From: Pleurotus djamor
Taxonomy: Eukaryota; Basidiomycota; Agaricomycetes; Agaricales; Pleurotaceae
DNA: 64,000 bases
Assembly: GCA_029747585.1 (NCBI GenBank)
Contig: JAPEVF010000001.1
Location: 70,864-134,863 of the forward strand
Direction: 5' to 3'
Below, in pieces: positions 11,374 to 21,517 of the stretch. Position 1 is the first letter of the stretch; the number at the start of each line of letters is the position of its first letter. The position numbers were made by a program, and so were the translations under genes. The notes beneath the pieces were generated by a model. That model was not told the origin of the DNA. It ran no database searches and saw nothing but the letters and a program-made list of their open reading frames with translations.

Positions 11374-14300
11374 CTAAAGAACGCTGTATCGGCCCATTGT
11401 TCCAGGAGGATTGCGCATCTCGGCTTGGAGGGCTGCAGCAGAGGCCTCGATGAGAAGCCTTTTAATTTCTCGTACAGCTTGTTCGACCTAGCAAAGGAGT
11501 TATAGATAGGCCGGATCGAGATCAGATATGAGATATTGCTCACCCTCCATTCTTCGTGAGACTCGACGAGTAGATGGAGTTTGGGGGGCCCCTCGGCTGG
11601 TGGTTCTTTACCACTTTCATAGTAGATGCCCTTGTTCGTGACAGAGGCTCCAGTAATGTCGATGAGCTGTGCCAATGTGAGTTACGGAATTAAGACTTGG
11701 TCATTCAACTCACTTGAACCATGGTTTCTTTATTAGTGACTCGCCACCTGGCTTTTTGCGGATAGTCGTTGATAGGGATTATGGCGTGGAAATCTGTCGA
11801 GGTTGTTGACGAATCTGTTGTGACTTTCCGTCCGGGGGCCTCCTCGGCCTGAAGCTGTGACTGGAGAACAAGTTTGGAAGCTCTTAATTGAGCGTTGAGT
11901 TTGGCAACGACCGAAAGAGCTTGTTTATGAGCAGGCGTGTCTTTCCCAGCGCGTGCAGCAGCTTCTTCAGCGGCCCGAACTTGGGCCTGTATCTTTTCTT
12001 CTTCCTTAGCATGCGCCAGCCGCCTGGCGGCAGCGACAGCCCCACCAACACCGAGGAGAGCTTTCGATGAGTCTGGCGCTGGTCCGCGCTTGATTTCGAC
12101 TTTGAAACCACCAAACGTCATGTCGTCCGCAGACGTTGAGGCCTTGGTAGTAGATTCCTCGACAGCGACTGGAGCTTTCTCCTCTTCTGCAGTACCAGGC
12201 TCTCCGTAAGCCTTTCGTTCAGCCTTTTCCTTGGCATCCCGTTCCTTGTCCAGCCTATCCAATCCCTTGCCACCGAAGCCAGACCCAGCTGCTTGCGCCT
12301 TGCCTGATTTGACCTTGTCCAGGAATCCTGAACGCCAAGTTTAGTAAGTATAGGTGGGAATGTGGAAGGGCAACATACCATTTGCGAGCTCTTCCAATTC
12401 AGCTGGAACAGGCGCATTACTGGCCTTGAGGGCGCGGTAGATGTCAACAGAGTACCGATCTTGCTCAGATGTGATAAATGTAACGCAAGTACCCTTGTTG
12501 CCGGCACGTCCAGTGCGTCCTGCACGATGGACGTAGTCTTCCATATGGTTGGGCGCGTCATAATTAATGACTAGCTTCAGCTGTTTCACATCGAGACCAC
12601 GCGCAGCGACAGAAGTAGCGATGACGATTGGTACAATTCCAGCTTTGAAATCAGCGATGGTCGAGTCGCGATCAATTTGATCTTTGCCACCGTGAAGTGA
12701 CATGCAAAGATACCCTTTGCGCATGAGCTCCCGAAGGAGATTGTCTGCAGCTTCCTGACGGTCCACAAAGACCAGGGTACGACATTCAGGATCTTCGTTG
12801 TACATTTGCCCCAAAATCTCGAGAAGACGATTGAACTTGGTATCCTCGTCTCTGACCTCGACTATTTGTTCAATTTCGGCAGCAACAACGGATCGGCCTC
12901 CAACCGTTATTTCCAATGGCTTCCTTAGAATCTTTCTTGCGAGCGAATCCATTTGCTTGGGGAAGGTCGCCGAGAAGAGGACAGTTTGCCGATCGGGACG
13001 AATGTTGTTGATGATCTTCATTACCTGAGGCTCGAAGCCCATGTCGAACATGCGGTCGGCTTCGTCAAGGACAACGTACGTCACCCTTTTGAGGTTGGTG
13101 ACACGACCAGAATTGGCAGTCAAAAGGTCGATCATCCGGCCAGGAGTACAAACAATAATCTCTGCACCTTTCTTCAGTTCCGCAATTTGGTCTTTGATTG
13201 GAGAGCCACCGTAGGCACATACGGCCTTGATACATAAATAAGATCAGCCATTGCTATGATCATACGATGGGCACGTACCCTAAGATTTAGAACTTTGAGG
13301 AAGGGCTTGCACTCTCGGTGGATTTGAACAGCTAGTTCACGCGTTGGTGTCATAATGATAGCAACGGGTCCTTCCATTTGCTCCAGGGGGCGTTGGTCTT
13401 TGATATGACGGAAGAGGGGTAACAGGAATGCGATCGTTTTGCCTGAACCAGTTTTGGCAACACCTATAACGTCTCGGCCGGACATGATTGCGGGTATAGC
13501 TTGGGCTTGAATAGAAGTTGGTGATGTATAGTTGAGCCGTTTTATAACTTCTAAGCTAGAAAACGTTTAGTACATCGCGAAAGTACAGGTAGGAATACTC
13601 ACCAATTTGCCGGCATACCGAAATGACTCCATTTTGTGACTGGCCTTGGGCAATCAACGCCACGAATTTTGATTCCATCGAGTTCCAAACGAAGAAGGTC
13701 GGCCTCTTCGTCGGTCATCTCTGCAATTTCAGGAGGGGGGATATAAAACTCTCTGCGGAAGGGCTCATACTTGATACGAGCATGGTCAACAGTCGCTAAT
13801 TCCTTCTTCTTTGCCTTCTTCGCGGCCAGAGCTAGGATATCTTCCGGGTTGAGCTCAGTAGCATCGAGTTCGTCCGGCGCAGCCGTGTCAACGAAGTCCT
13901 CTGCACCATCTTCGGCCATGCGTTCATCGAGGCGGACGCGAGAGTGCCCATTCGTTGACCCTACAACTTTCTTCATATCTTCCATGTTGACCTTCTTCAC
14001 TTCTTCCTTGACGCCACTCATAAAAGCGTCCAAAGGATCAACCTCCTCTTCATCAACATCCATGGCATCTTTTGACTTTGTTTTCAAGGCTTGATCCATC
14101 CTATTAGCTTCCTCGTCGTCATCGTCTACCTCGAGGTCGCCAACACTCGGTTCTCCTTCAGCCATGCTCATGTCAACCGCAGGCATATCCCCCAACGTTT
14201 CAAGTTTCCGCTTCGTCTCTACGGCGTCGTCCAAGGAAGCAGCAGCCCCGGCTTTCGAAGGCTTGAATTCAGGTTTGAGCGGAAGACCCTTGAGACCCAG

Positions 14301-14908
14301 TCCACCTAAAGCGGCACGGTTTAATTGACCAGCAGTGGGTTTATTGGAGGTCGACGCTGCAAAGGATAAATTTGATCAAGTGGTATGACATCTAGCCTGA
14401 CTGTGATGATATTCGCAAACACTCACCTGGAGCAGACTTCCCTGCTAATGCCATAGCCTTAGCTTTGGCTTCATCCAAAGCTTTCTTGGCCTCCCGTTCC
14501 TTCTTCCAGGCCTCCAGTTTAGCGCGTCTTGCCCTCACCTTTTCGTCTTCAGGGGGAGGAGTTTCTGTCTTCTCCTTGTCATCATGGGCTGGAGGTTTCG
14601 GAGGGGGGNCTTTGTCGACGGTCGCGAGAGCGTGAGCGGCGTCGGTCGTCACGTCTATCGTCTCTGTAGTCTCTTCGCCTCTCGTCCCTATACCTCTCAT
14701 CCCGATACCTGTCTCTGCCGTCCCTTGCCCTATCACGGTCGCGTTCTCTATCCCGGTCTCGGTCTCTATCGTCGTCGTACCTCGATCTGTTGTTGCTGGA
14801 TTTTTGGGAATTGCGCCTAGTCGGCGACGGGGACCGAGGTGAACGGTGAGATTGTCTTACCCTTTTATTCGAGGGATCCGGCGAGTAAGACCTATCTCTT
14901 CGAGCCAT
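11374..14908 (-). CDS. PRP5: DEAD-box pre-mRNA splicing helicase PRP5
   Basis: An ATP-dependent RNA helicase that remodels U2 snRNP at branch-point recognition. The N-terminus is Arg/Ser/Asp-rich with many RD and RDR repeats, then an acidic region with [13 protein letters not shown], the DPLDAFM block characteristic of Prp5. The helicase core shows AKTGSGKT (motif I), PTRELA (Ia), [13 protein letters not shown] (II, DEAD), FSATFP (III), [12 protein letters not shown] and [10 protein letters not shown] (VI). The C-terminal domain follows and ends [12 protein letters not shown]. Introns interrupt the gene repeatedly. An N at about 14609 in a C-rich run coincides with a frame change in exon 1, so that base count is probably unresolved. 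It is divergent from the PI31 gene. Confidence 0.95.
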
Positions 14909-15059
14909 ATTTGCAGGAGGAAGTAGATCAAAGGAACTTGGGAAGGAAGAGGAACGAATGGAAATCACGAATTGCGAAGTTTTGTTTACGTCAGCTTTCC
15001 CTTCACATCAGCGCCTCAACGTGACTCTACTCTTGCTTTCTCATCTCACAACGTCTACA
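14909..15059. promoter_or_regulatory. Shared short promoter of PRP5 and PI31 genes
   Basis: About 150 bases separate the two divergent start codons. An in-frame ATG at 14958 would extend PI31, but the extension is not PI31-like, so I treat this stretch as promoter and 5' UTR. Inference from spacing only. Confidence 0.4.
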
Positions 15060-16136
15060 ATGTCTGTATCAGTCCTCGATCCCTCAGCAATCATATCCTC
15101 TCTAGCCAAATTGCTCCCTGTAACATCGAAGGAGCTGCCGACCCAGCAAGATGGGATCGCTGCCCTATTACATGCTGCTATGGCTGCCGTTGGCTTTCGT
15201 CTCATCGCCGTAGACGAAACATCCCCCGCGAACACTAACCTTGTCAACGTACTACCACCTCGATGGAATAGACATAGTCCCAGCCAATTTACATTCAGAT
15301 ACAGCCATGACCAGAGTAGCTTGCAGTATATTGTCAAAGTTGCCAAACTCGGCAGCAGAACGTTGATAAATGCCATCGCGACTGAGGTGCATCTTGTTCA
15401 CAACGCTCTCTTTTCAAATCTTTATACTAATATGAACGGACAGTCCGAGAAGGCGGCAGCATTGGACATATCAACAAACGATTTCACCTCGCAATCCTTT
15501 TATCCTCATAGTCCATCAGCCCCTAACGCCCCTCCTCTCGTCCATGGCTTCATCTCATCGAACAGAGTATCCGATCTTTTGTCTCAAATCAAGACCCAGA
15601 TTATTCAGAAGCTCATCCCCGGATTAAACAAAGAGGGCTACCAGGAAGAGGTACCCGTTGTCCAGGCCAGCAGCAGTACTGCTCCTCGAAATTACCGGCC
15701 TCCTCCTGACGTAACTCCTCCACAACCTCCTTCCCAACCTCCCGAACGCCTCCCCTTTTATCCATCAAATCCTCTCGAAATCGGTAGACGCGACCTCGAT
15801 CCAATACCACGTAACCCTTTCAACCCGCCCTCCCTGTTTCCTGGTAATGATCAAGATGGTATGTTCGTTGGGCCAAATCATCCAATATTTGGCGCCACTG
15901 GCACTGGTCGTGGTGGCATAAGGGGACCTTGGGGAGGCGATGGCTTCCTTCCTCCCATAGGTGCGCCCCCAGGCGCTCGGTTCGATCCAGTCGGTCCTTT
16001 AGGTCCCTTCCCCGGAAGGGGAAATCCTCTTGGTGGTGGTCGAGGTTCCGCTGGTGGGCACAACCGCCCAGATAATGATGAATTTATGCCTCCTGGAGCC
16101 GTAAGCCGTTTTGTCCCTCCCGTTCGGCTGAACTAG
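15060..16136 (+). CDS. Proteasome inhibitor/regulator PI31 (PSMF1 homologue)
   Basis: An intronless reading frame of 358 residues. The N-terminal domain, about residues 1-190, resembles the PI31/FP domain that mediates binding to F-box proteins and dimerisation. The C-terminal third is Pro/Gly-rich. It has RDLDPIPRNPFNPP and DGMFVGPNHPIFG, then a Gly-Arg-rich tail with FDPVGPLGPFPGRG and PDNDEFMPPG. The DLDP, GPNHPIF and FDP.GP blocks are diagnostic of the PI31 C-terminal region that contacts the 20S proteasome. The start at 15060 is chosen because residues before it look like 5' UTR. It is divergent from PRP5. Confidence 0.9.
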   Translation: MSVSVLDPSAIISSLAKLLPVTSKELPTQQDGIAALLHAAMAAVGFRLIAVDETSPANTNLVNVLPPRWNRHSPSQFTFRYSHDQSSLQYIVKVAKLGSRTLINAIATEVHLVHNALFSNLYTNMNGQSEKAAALDISTNDFTSQSFYPHSPSAPNAPPLVHGFISSNRVSDLLSQIKTQIIQKLIPGLNKEGYQEEVPVVQASSSTAPRNYRPPPDVTPPQPPSQPPERLPFYPSNPLEIGRRDLDPIPRNPFNPPSLFPGNDQDGMFVGPNHPIFGATGTGRGGIRGPWGGDGFLPPIGAPPGARFDPVGPLGPFPGRGNPLGGGRGSAGGHNRPDNDEFMPPGAVSRFVPPVRLN

Positions 16137-16300
16137 CCTGAATCTCTCTTCATATAGGGAGATATGTATATGTGAGGAAAGAATAGAAATTGTCGAAGAA
16201 GATAACTATGTAGTAGTATTATATGAGACTCATAGAATTCGTGCTGTATGGATGCGACGTTTCTGCTAAACCCAAAAAGGCAATTTGTCATGACTTAGAG

Positions 16301-16307
16301 TATAAAA
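16301..16307 (+). promoter_or_regulatory. TATA box upstream of the acidic unknown gene
   Basis: TATAAAA lies 105 bases upstream of the next start codon (16412) on the plus strand, a usual fungal core-promoter spacing. Confidence 0.5.
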
Positions 16308-16411
16308 CCGTTGCATCACTTGGTCTCGCAGTTTTTCCAACTCTTCGTGCTTCAGTACACTCTGTTCTCAGCGTCAACGATCAAATTGTCGTCTAGCTCA
16401 CCGCATCAGAC

Positions 16412-17384
16412 ATGCCAAGCTCGCCAACTCGTAGTGCGATGGTATCGCCTACGTCTCCAAGGTCTCCGATCTCGCCTGGGCGGAGAAAGCAGTCGATTCC
16501 TAGCGGCTTCATCGCTCCTCCTCGACAGCAAAGGCCGATCCATGAAATGACTGTTCGAGAGTTACAAGACCTCTATCATCGGAATGCAAACATTCTTTCC
16601 TCACCGTGAGTGAAGTCTCGGTTATGTCTGAGATGGCGAAACATTAACATCTTGTGTAGTGATGCGTCTTCCTCACGATATTCTGAACGCATAGCGAGCG
16701 AACAAGCCTTCATCCAGGAGCGATTGGTTGAATTAGAAGGGGTCGAAGTCATCAATACAGGATTGAGAAGGACCCAGATAAAGGGTGAAGACGATATGGC
16801 AATTGATTCGCCAACGGAGCCCCCTACCAGCAGGACCATTGAGGCTAAACGGAAGGCGCTTTCGCGATTCGTGAGTTCCTTGTAGGACTTCTAATAGCAC
16901 TTGACTGATGCATCGAAACAGGGTTCCAGCACAGTAACACCCTCAATTGTTGGTTCGATGAGTATGGAAGAAGCTATCAATCTTGAGCGTCAAGCTCACA
17001 TGCAGGATCTGGAACGGCAGCAGCGAATACGGGAGAAGAAACAGAAATACGGGATGCCCGGCTCCGGAGAGTATTTAACACGCGAGGAACGAGAGGCAAG
17101 GATATGGGCGTTCATGTAAGTGTGAAACAACGTCTTCTCCCACTCAGCACCATTGTCTGACATGAAACAGGAACTATAAACCAACGGACTCCGACCTCGA
17201 GGACGAAGAAGATGAAGAAGATGACGACCCTTCAACATGGTTCGAGGACGATCAAGATGACGGCCGTAAAGGACAAGACCTTGTCGAGCCGGACCTTGAG
17301 GACATGAGCAACATAATACGTGTCGACGAGGCTAGGGCTCTCCATTACAACACATTCTACGAACCGCGGGATGAAGGCGATTAG
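16412..17384 (+). CDS. Conserved acidic protein of unknown function
   Basis: Four exons (16412-16605, 16660-16870, 16922-17115, 17171-17384) join in frame to 270 residues. The N-terminus is Ser/Pro-rich with several SPT/SPR sites. A helical segment follows with MTVRELQDLYHRNANIL. Around residues 140-190 a charged coiled-coil-like region reads LERQAHMQDLERQQRIREK. It is followed by EYLTREEREARIWAFM. The C-terminus is strongly acidic and ends with DEARALHYNTFYEPRDEGD. I do not recognise a catalytic domain. It looks like a soluble, possibly nuclear, protein. No function is assigned. Confidence 0.75.
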
Positions 17385-17494
17385 CACAACAAATCCATAT
17401 AACTCATCCAACTCCATAACGAATGAACCGATAACAGTAATGCAACAGAGCACGACACATGTAAAGCAATTGGGCACTGAACCCACCATGGACT

Positions 17495-20400
17495 TTAACG
17501 AGCATGGACCGGGCAGCTTCTACCCCGTTGAAGCCAAGATGATAAACAAGCTAACGGTTATAGTGTCAGCGTGTACTTCATCAGTCGACAAACTTGACAG
17601 CACAAACCATTGTGAAAGCTACAGAGACAGCTGAGACGAGCGATCAAGGAGCCCTTCATGAACTCTTCCAGGCATATCACGCCTAGTATGGAGCAACGTT
17701 AGAGGCGAGAGGGAGTTGCCGCATGATTGACTTACATTCCATCCCAATCAAAACACTTTCCGAAGGCAGCTCGTAGACAAGATACTTGACGGGCTGCTGC
17801 GAAGTACCCGAGCCACCTTCTAGACACGTTTTAACGTGGGCTTCCTGATCGGCCGGCGTATCGAGGTCCGAAAGCGTCTGGCCACATACAGGACAACTAC
17901 GCAGGCGGGGAGGTGAGGGGGTGCATCGAAATGAGAGGAGTAGGACTTACTCGGCTAAGTCGCTGAGCTGGGAACTTGAGTGGTTCCGAGACATGTGGCT
18001 GGGAATGGCCAATCTTGCTTGCTCAATTACGATGCGCTCGACTGAAGTGGTTCGTGACGTGTATAAACCGCTAGGCACGCTGGCGTTCGCGATATCGTAG
18101 CAGGTCTGGCAAACTCGCTGCATTGAAGCTGAGGAAGAGCTTTCAGGGAACAGTGGATCTTGGACAATATCAGATGGATCCAACGTCGTACGGGAACTGG
18201 AGCATCGGTCGCAAAATATGCGCCCACATCGACGACAGTGCTAGTAGCAGCTTAATCATTATAGGGACTTGGAAAATACTCTTGCAACTTACATGCTATT
18301 AGAAGGTCGATGTCAGGACGCCTCGATGAGGAAGAGGGAAAAGACATACCCGACGGTTAATGAAGTTGAAACGACGCTGACAAGCGCGACATTCGCTGAC
18401 ATCAGTGTCTCTCTCCCACTGCGCATGAACTTGATGAGGTGTTGGAGGTGTCCATCGCGGAACGAGAACTTTCTGAGGCGTTTCGTGTGTAGGCACACGG
18501 AATTCGGGGGATTGAGCTAACTGGGGAGTCAAATCCATTGACAACCGCGGAGCACTGGAACGAGTGAAATAGTCCGTCGAACTGGAGGCTCTGGATGGCG
18601 ACCGTACGGTGTCCAGTGGGGATGCGCCTGGATAGTGGAACTCTTCATCTGAACTACTGTCATCTTCGTCTTCGTGGGACAGGACATCTTAGGACATTGG
18701 ATTAGGCACCAGCAGTGAATCTCCAATGACGACGCTCACCATCGCCTGATATTAATAACCCATTGGCTCCAGCTGCTAAACGCTTGCGTTCCAAATCCCT
18801 ATTGAGTGCATGGAGTAAAACCTCTGCCTGGGTTTTGCGATCGGCATCGTCGTCAGCTATAGTTCGATCAGACAAAGATAATTCCACGTTCAAGGAACGA
18901 GACCTACCGAGTATTCCCTGCCTCAGCTCTGATGTAGCTCTTTCTAGCTTCGCGATGGTTCTTCGTATCTCCACACCAGAACCCTGCGTAGGATCGGGGT
19001 CGGGTAGCTGAGAGCCTACGATATATCGAGCGCGAGCAACGTAGTCCCTCGAGTTGTGAGAAAATGATACAGGCATAGTCGATAGTTCTTGCCCTTCGCC
19101 TTCGTTGTCAAATTCACTCTCAGCGTCAGATGCATGGGCGGTTAGAGAGCCGTCACTGTTCAGATCATACATAACACCATCGGGTTCGAGGAATGGCAAA
19201 GGAGGGATGTCAAGACGACGACGCATGACGCGAACCCATCTTCTACGTCTAACCCACGTCTGGGGGGTACGACTACCCGAAGGTTGGGAACGACTTGGGT
19301 CGATGGAAGAGGTGGAGTGCGTGGCTGAACCTGTCAGGAGACGGACTAAAGGAGGTGGCTGATCAGCCACCCACATTTCATCTGAGTCGTTGAAATGGTG
19401 AGAATATTGCCAGCCTTCTTCAGCATCAACTCCAGGATGAGTGACGTCCAAGGTCCAGTCCGAGCTACGAGGATGGAAGGGTGAGCCAAGATAGATGCAA
19501 CTATACAGAGAAACTCACAGCCAGAAATGACTGTGGACACCATCAACCGCGGGTCGATCGCGATGTCCAACTTTAGGCAGCTTGAAGGGGTCGCTCAAGG
19601 CGGGTAGCCTGACATCACTTCTCCACGCAGGAACTACCGTGTGATTTGTTTCTTCCTCAGCGAGGGGCAGCCGCAACTCGAAGGGAGCACGACGACCTTG
19701 CTTCCCCAAACCAGAAGCAGAGAACTTCGGTCGACCCCCGGATACTGCGAGTGTCTTGAGACGGGTATCCAACTTCTGATTCTCGTAGACGATGAGAGGC
19801 ACGGTGATATGGACTGCGAGAGGATTGTATGGAACAGACGTTGTTGGCCATCTATCGCGTTCTGCCTTGAGAAGGACCTACAGAAACGGGGCTGTGAACA
19901 AAAAGGACGGGGGAAATGTACCAACGAAACCTTACTTCGCATATCCAAACCTCGAAGACAGCCGCAGCAACGTCATAAGCAGTTTCACCCCAGTTATTCC
20001 TAACCAATGGATTCGCTCCTTGCTTAGTGAGTAGATACAACACTACGGGAAGATGTCCTTTGGACGCGGCATTCACTAGCAGAAGTCTGAATGACATGTG
20101 TGATAGAGGAAGACATGTACGCACTCAGTGGCGTCCAACCGCCCTTGCTGCGCGAGTCAATACCAGTTACTCCGTCGACTTCAGTAGCGGAGCCTCCATG
20201 TTCACATAGCCATCGAACAATGTCAAGATAGCCCTTTCGACGAATCAGCAAACTCGAATCGAGATAGTGACGCGTCGTAATCACCTTTGAACAGGCGTTA
20301 TGCAATGCAGTCCATCCATCTGCGTCCCGAGCATGAGCACTTGCTCTTTCAGGTAGTAAATAAGAGATGACAGGAAGGTGCCCGTTTAGCGCGGCCTTGT

Positions 20401-21028
20401 GTAGTGCCGTCTAAGCAAGATGATTAGCCGGTGCCTACATGGTGTCGAAGCGCAACCGTTACCTCGCCTTCCTTGTCCTCAAGGTCAGGTATGGCGCCAC
20501 AATCTTCAATAACTAGAAGGGCATTAGCATGACATGACATGACCATGATATACCGAGGTAGATACGCACGCCATTGCACTATCTCCAGATAACCTCTTGC
20601 AGCAGCAGCATGCAGCACTGTAGCCCCCGTTCTTGTAGACGCGTGGTTAGCAAGATTGAAAGGTTGTACGTTGCCACTTTCAACCGCATTCTGGAACAGT
20701 CGTCGGAGGAATGACAGGTCACCCGACGAAGCGGCGGCATGAAGCGCCTCTAGTTGCGCCGGAGATGGCTCAGCATTGGAGGGGGCACTGGGGTCAATCG
20801 GAAGTGGTGCGTCGTCTTCCGTCGTCTCATTTGTAGATCCAGGATAGACAAACTCTTCTTCATCACTTGAATGTCCATCACTCTGCTGAGAATCCAGTTG
20901 TAATGAAGTATGGGACGGAGAAGAGAGATTAGACCTGTAACGCGTCAAATGATGAAAGTTATTGATAAATCTCTTGCGACATACCCTCGTACAGCGTCCA
21001 GGTGCGTTGGGGGTGACACGGTGGCCAT
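17495..21028 (-). CDS. Ankyrin-DysF-FYVE-RING protein, Pib1/Upa1-like endosomal E3 ligase
   Basis: The first exon is 21028-20985; many exons follow. Parts in order: an acidic motif DEEEFVYPG; ankyrin repeats (GATVLHAAAARGYLEIVQW and later repeats to about 19850); a peroxin/dysferlin-like region with VYENQKL, EEGWQYSHHFN and WVRRRRWVRVMRRR. A second acidic motif DEEFHYPGA comes next, then a FYVE zinc finger (WERDTDVSECRACQRRF). A CPVCGQTL zinc knuckle precedes the C-terminal RING, CVICLEEFMKGSLIARLSC to CPVHAR. FYVE domains bind PI3P on endosomes and RING gives ubiquitin-ligase activity. Yeast Pib1 has only FYVE and RING. Ankyrin plus FYVE-RING plus acidic FxYP motifs is the layout of Ustilago Upa1. 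I saw no clear PAM2 motif. Confidence 0.85.
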
Positions 21029-21517
21029 CGTTCTTTCAAGACACACGAAGAATCCGCTTCAAAAAACAGTCACACGATAGGGGCGTCGACCAAGCACGAC
21101 CAAGCACGCGTCGCTGTGGCCTCGGAATCACTTTGCTGGTTGAGCTATGGCTCGATAAGTATGGGATGTGGATTGATAAACCTCCACTGCAGAGCACATT
21201 CAGCACTGGTCGATGATCATGGTGGTGAGCCCATCTGACAGTGACATCAGCCCAGGTCTGCGACGATCATAGCAGGGGATTCGCAAGAGTCTATTCATTA
21301 GTTGTCACTGCTACTGTCGGAGGTGCTATTAAACTGCTGGGCAAGCTTGGGACAAGCCCAAGAGTTGCGGCATTCTCTGTCTATCTTACCAAGGATCATG
21401 TGTCCGTCAGTGAGCACTCCTTTTGAGAACAACCAATCATCATTTTACTTTACCACAATTAGTACCTAGCCTAGAGTGGTGCCCGAAAACTTTGCAAAAT
21501 TTCAAAAATTCCAGCAC
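21029..21517. other. Intergenic: promoter of the FYVE-RING gene
   Basis: A 489-base gap upstream of the FYVE-RING start and downstream of the ferric-reductase stop, both on the minus strand. I find no supported ORF. A small inverted repeat, GCTTG-GGA-CAAGC, lies near 21345. Otherwise nothing was recognised. Confidence 0.4.

Noticed and set aside
14958..15059. Upstream in-frame ATG that would extend PI31 by 34 residues
   Set aside because: The extension has no PI31-like sequence and lies in the short divergent promoter; the start MSVSVLDPS fits the family better.
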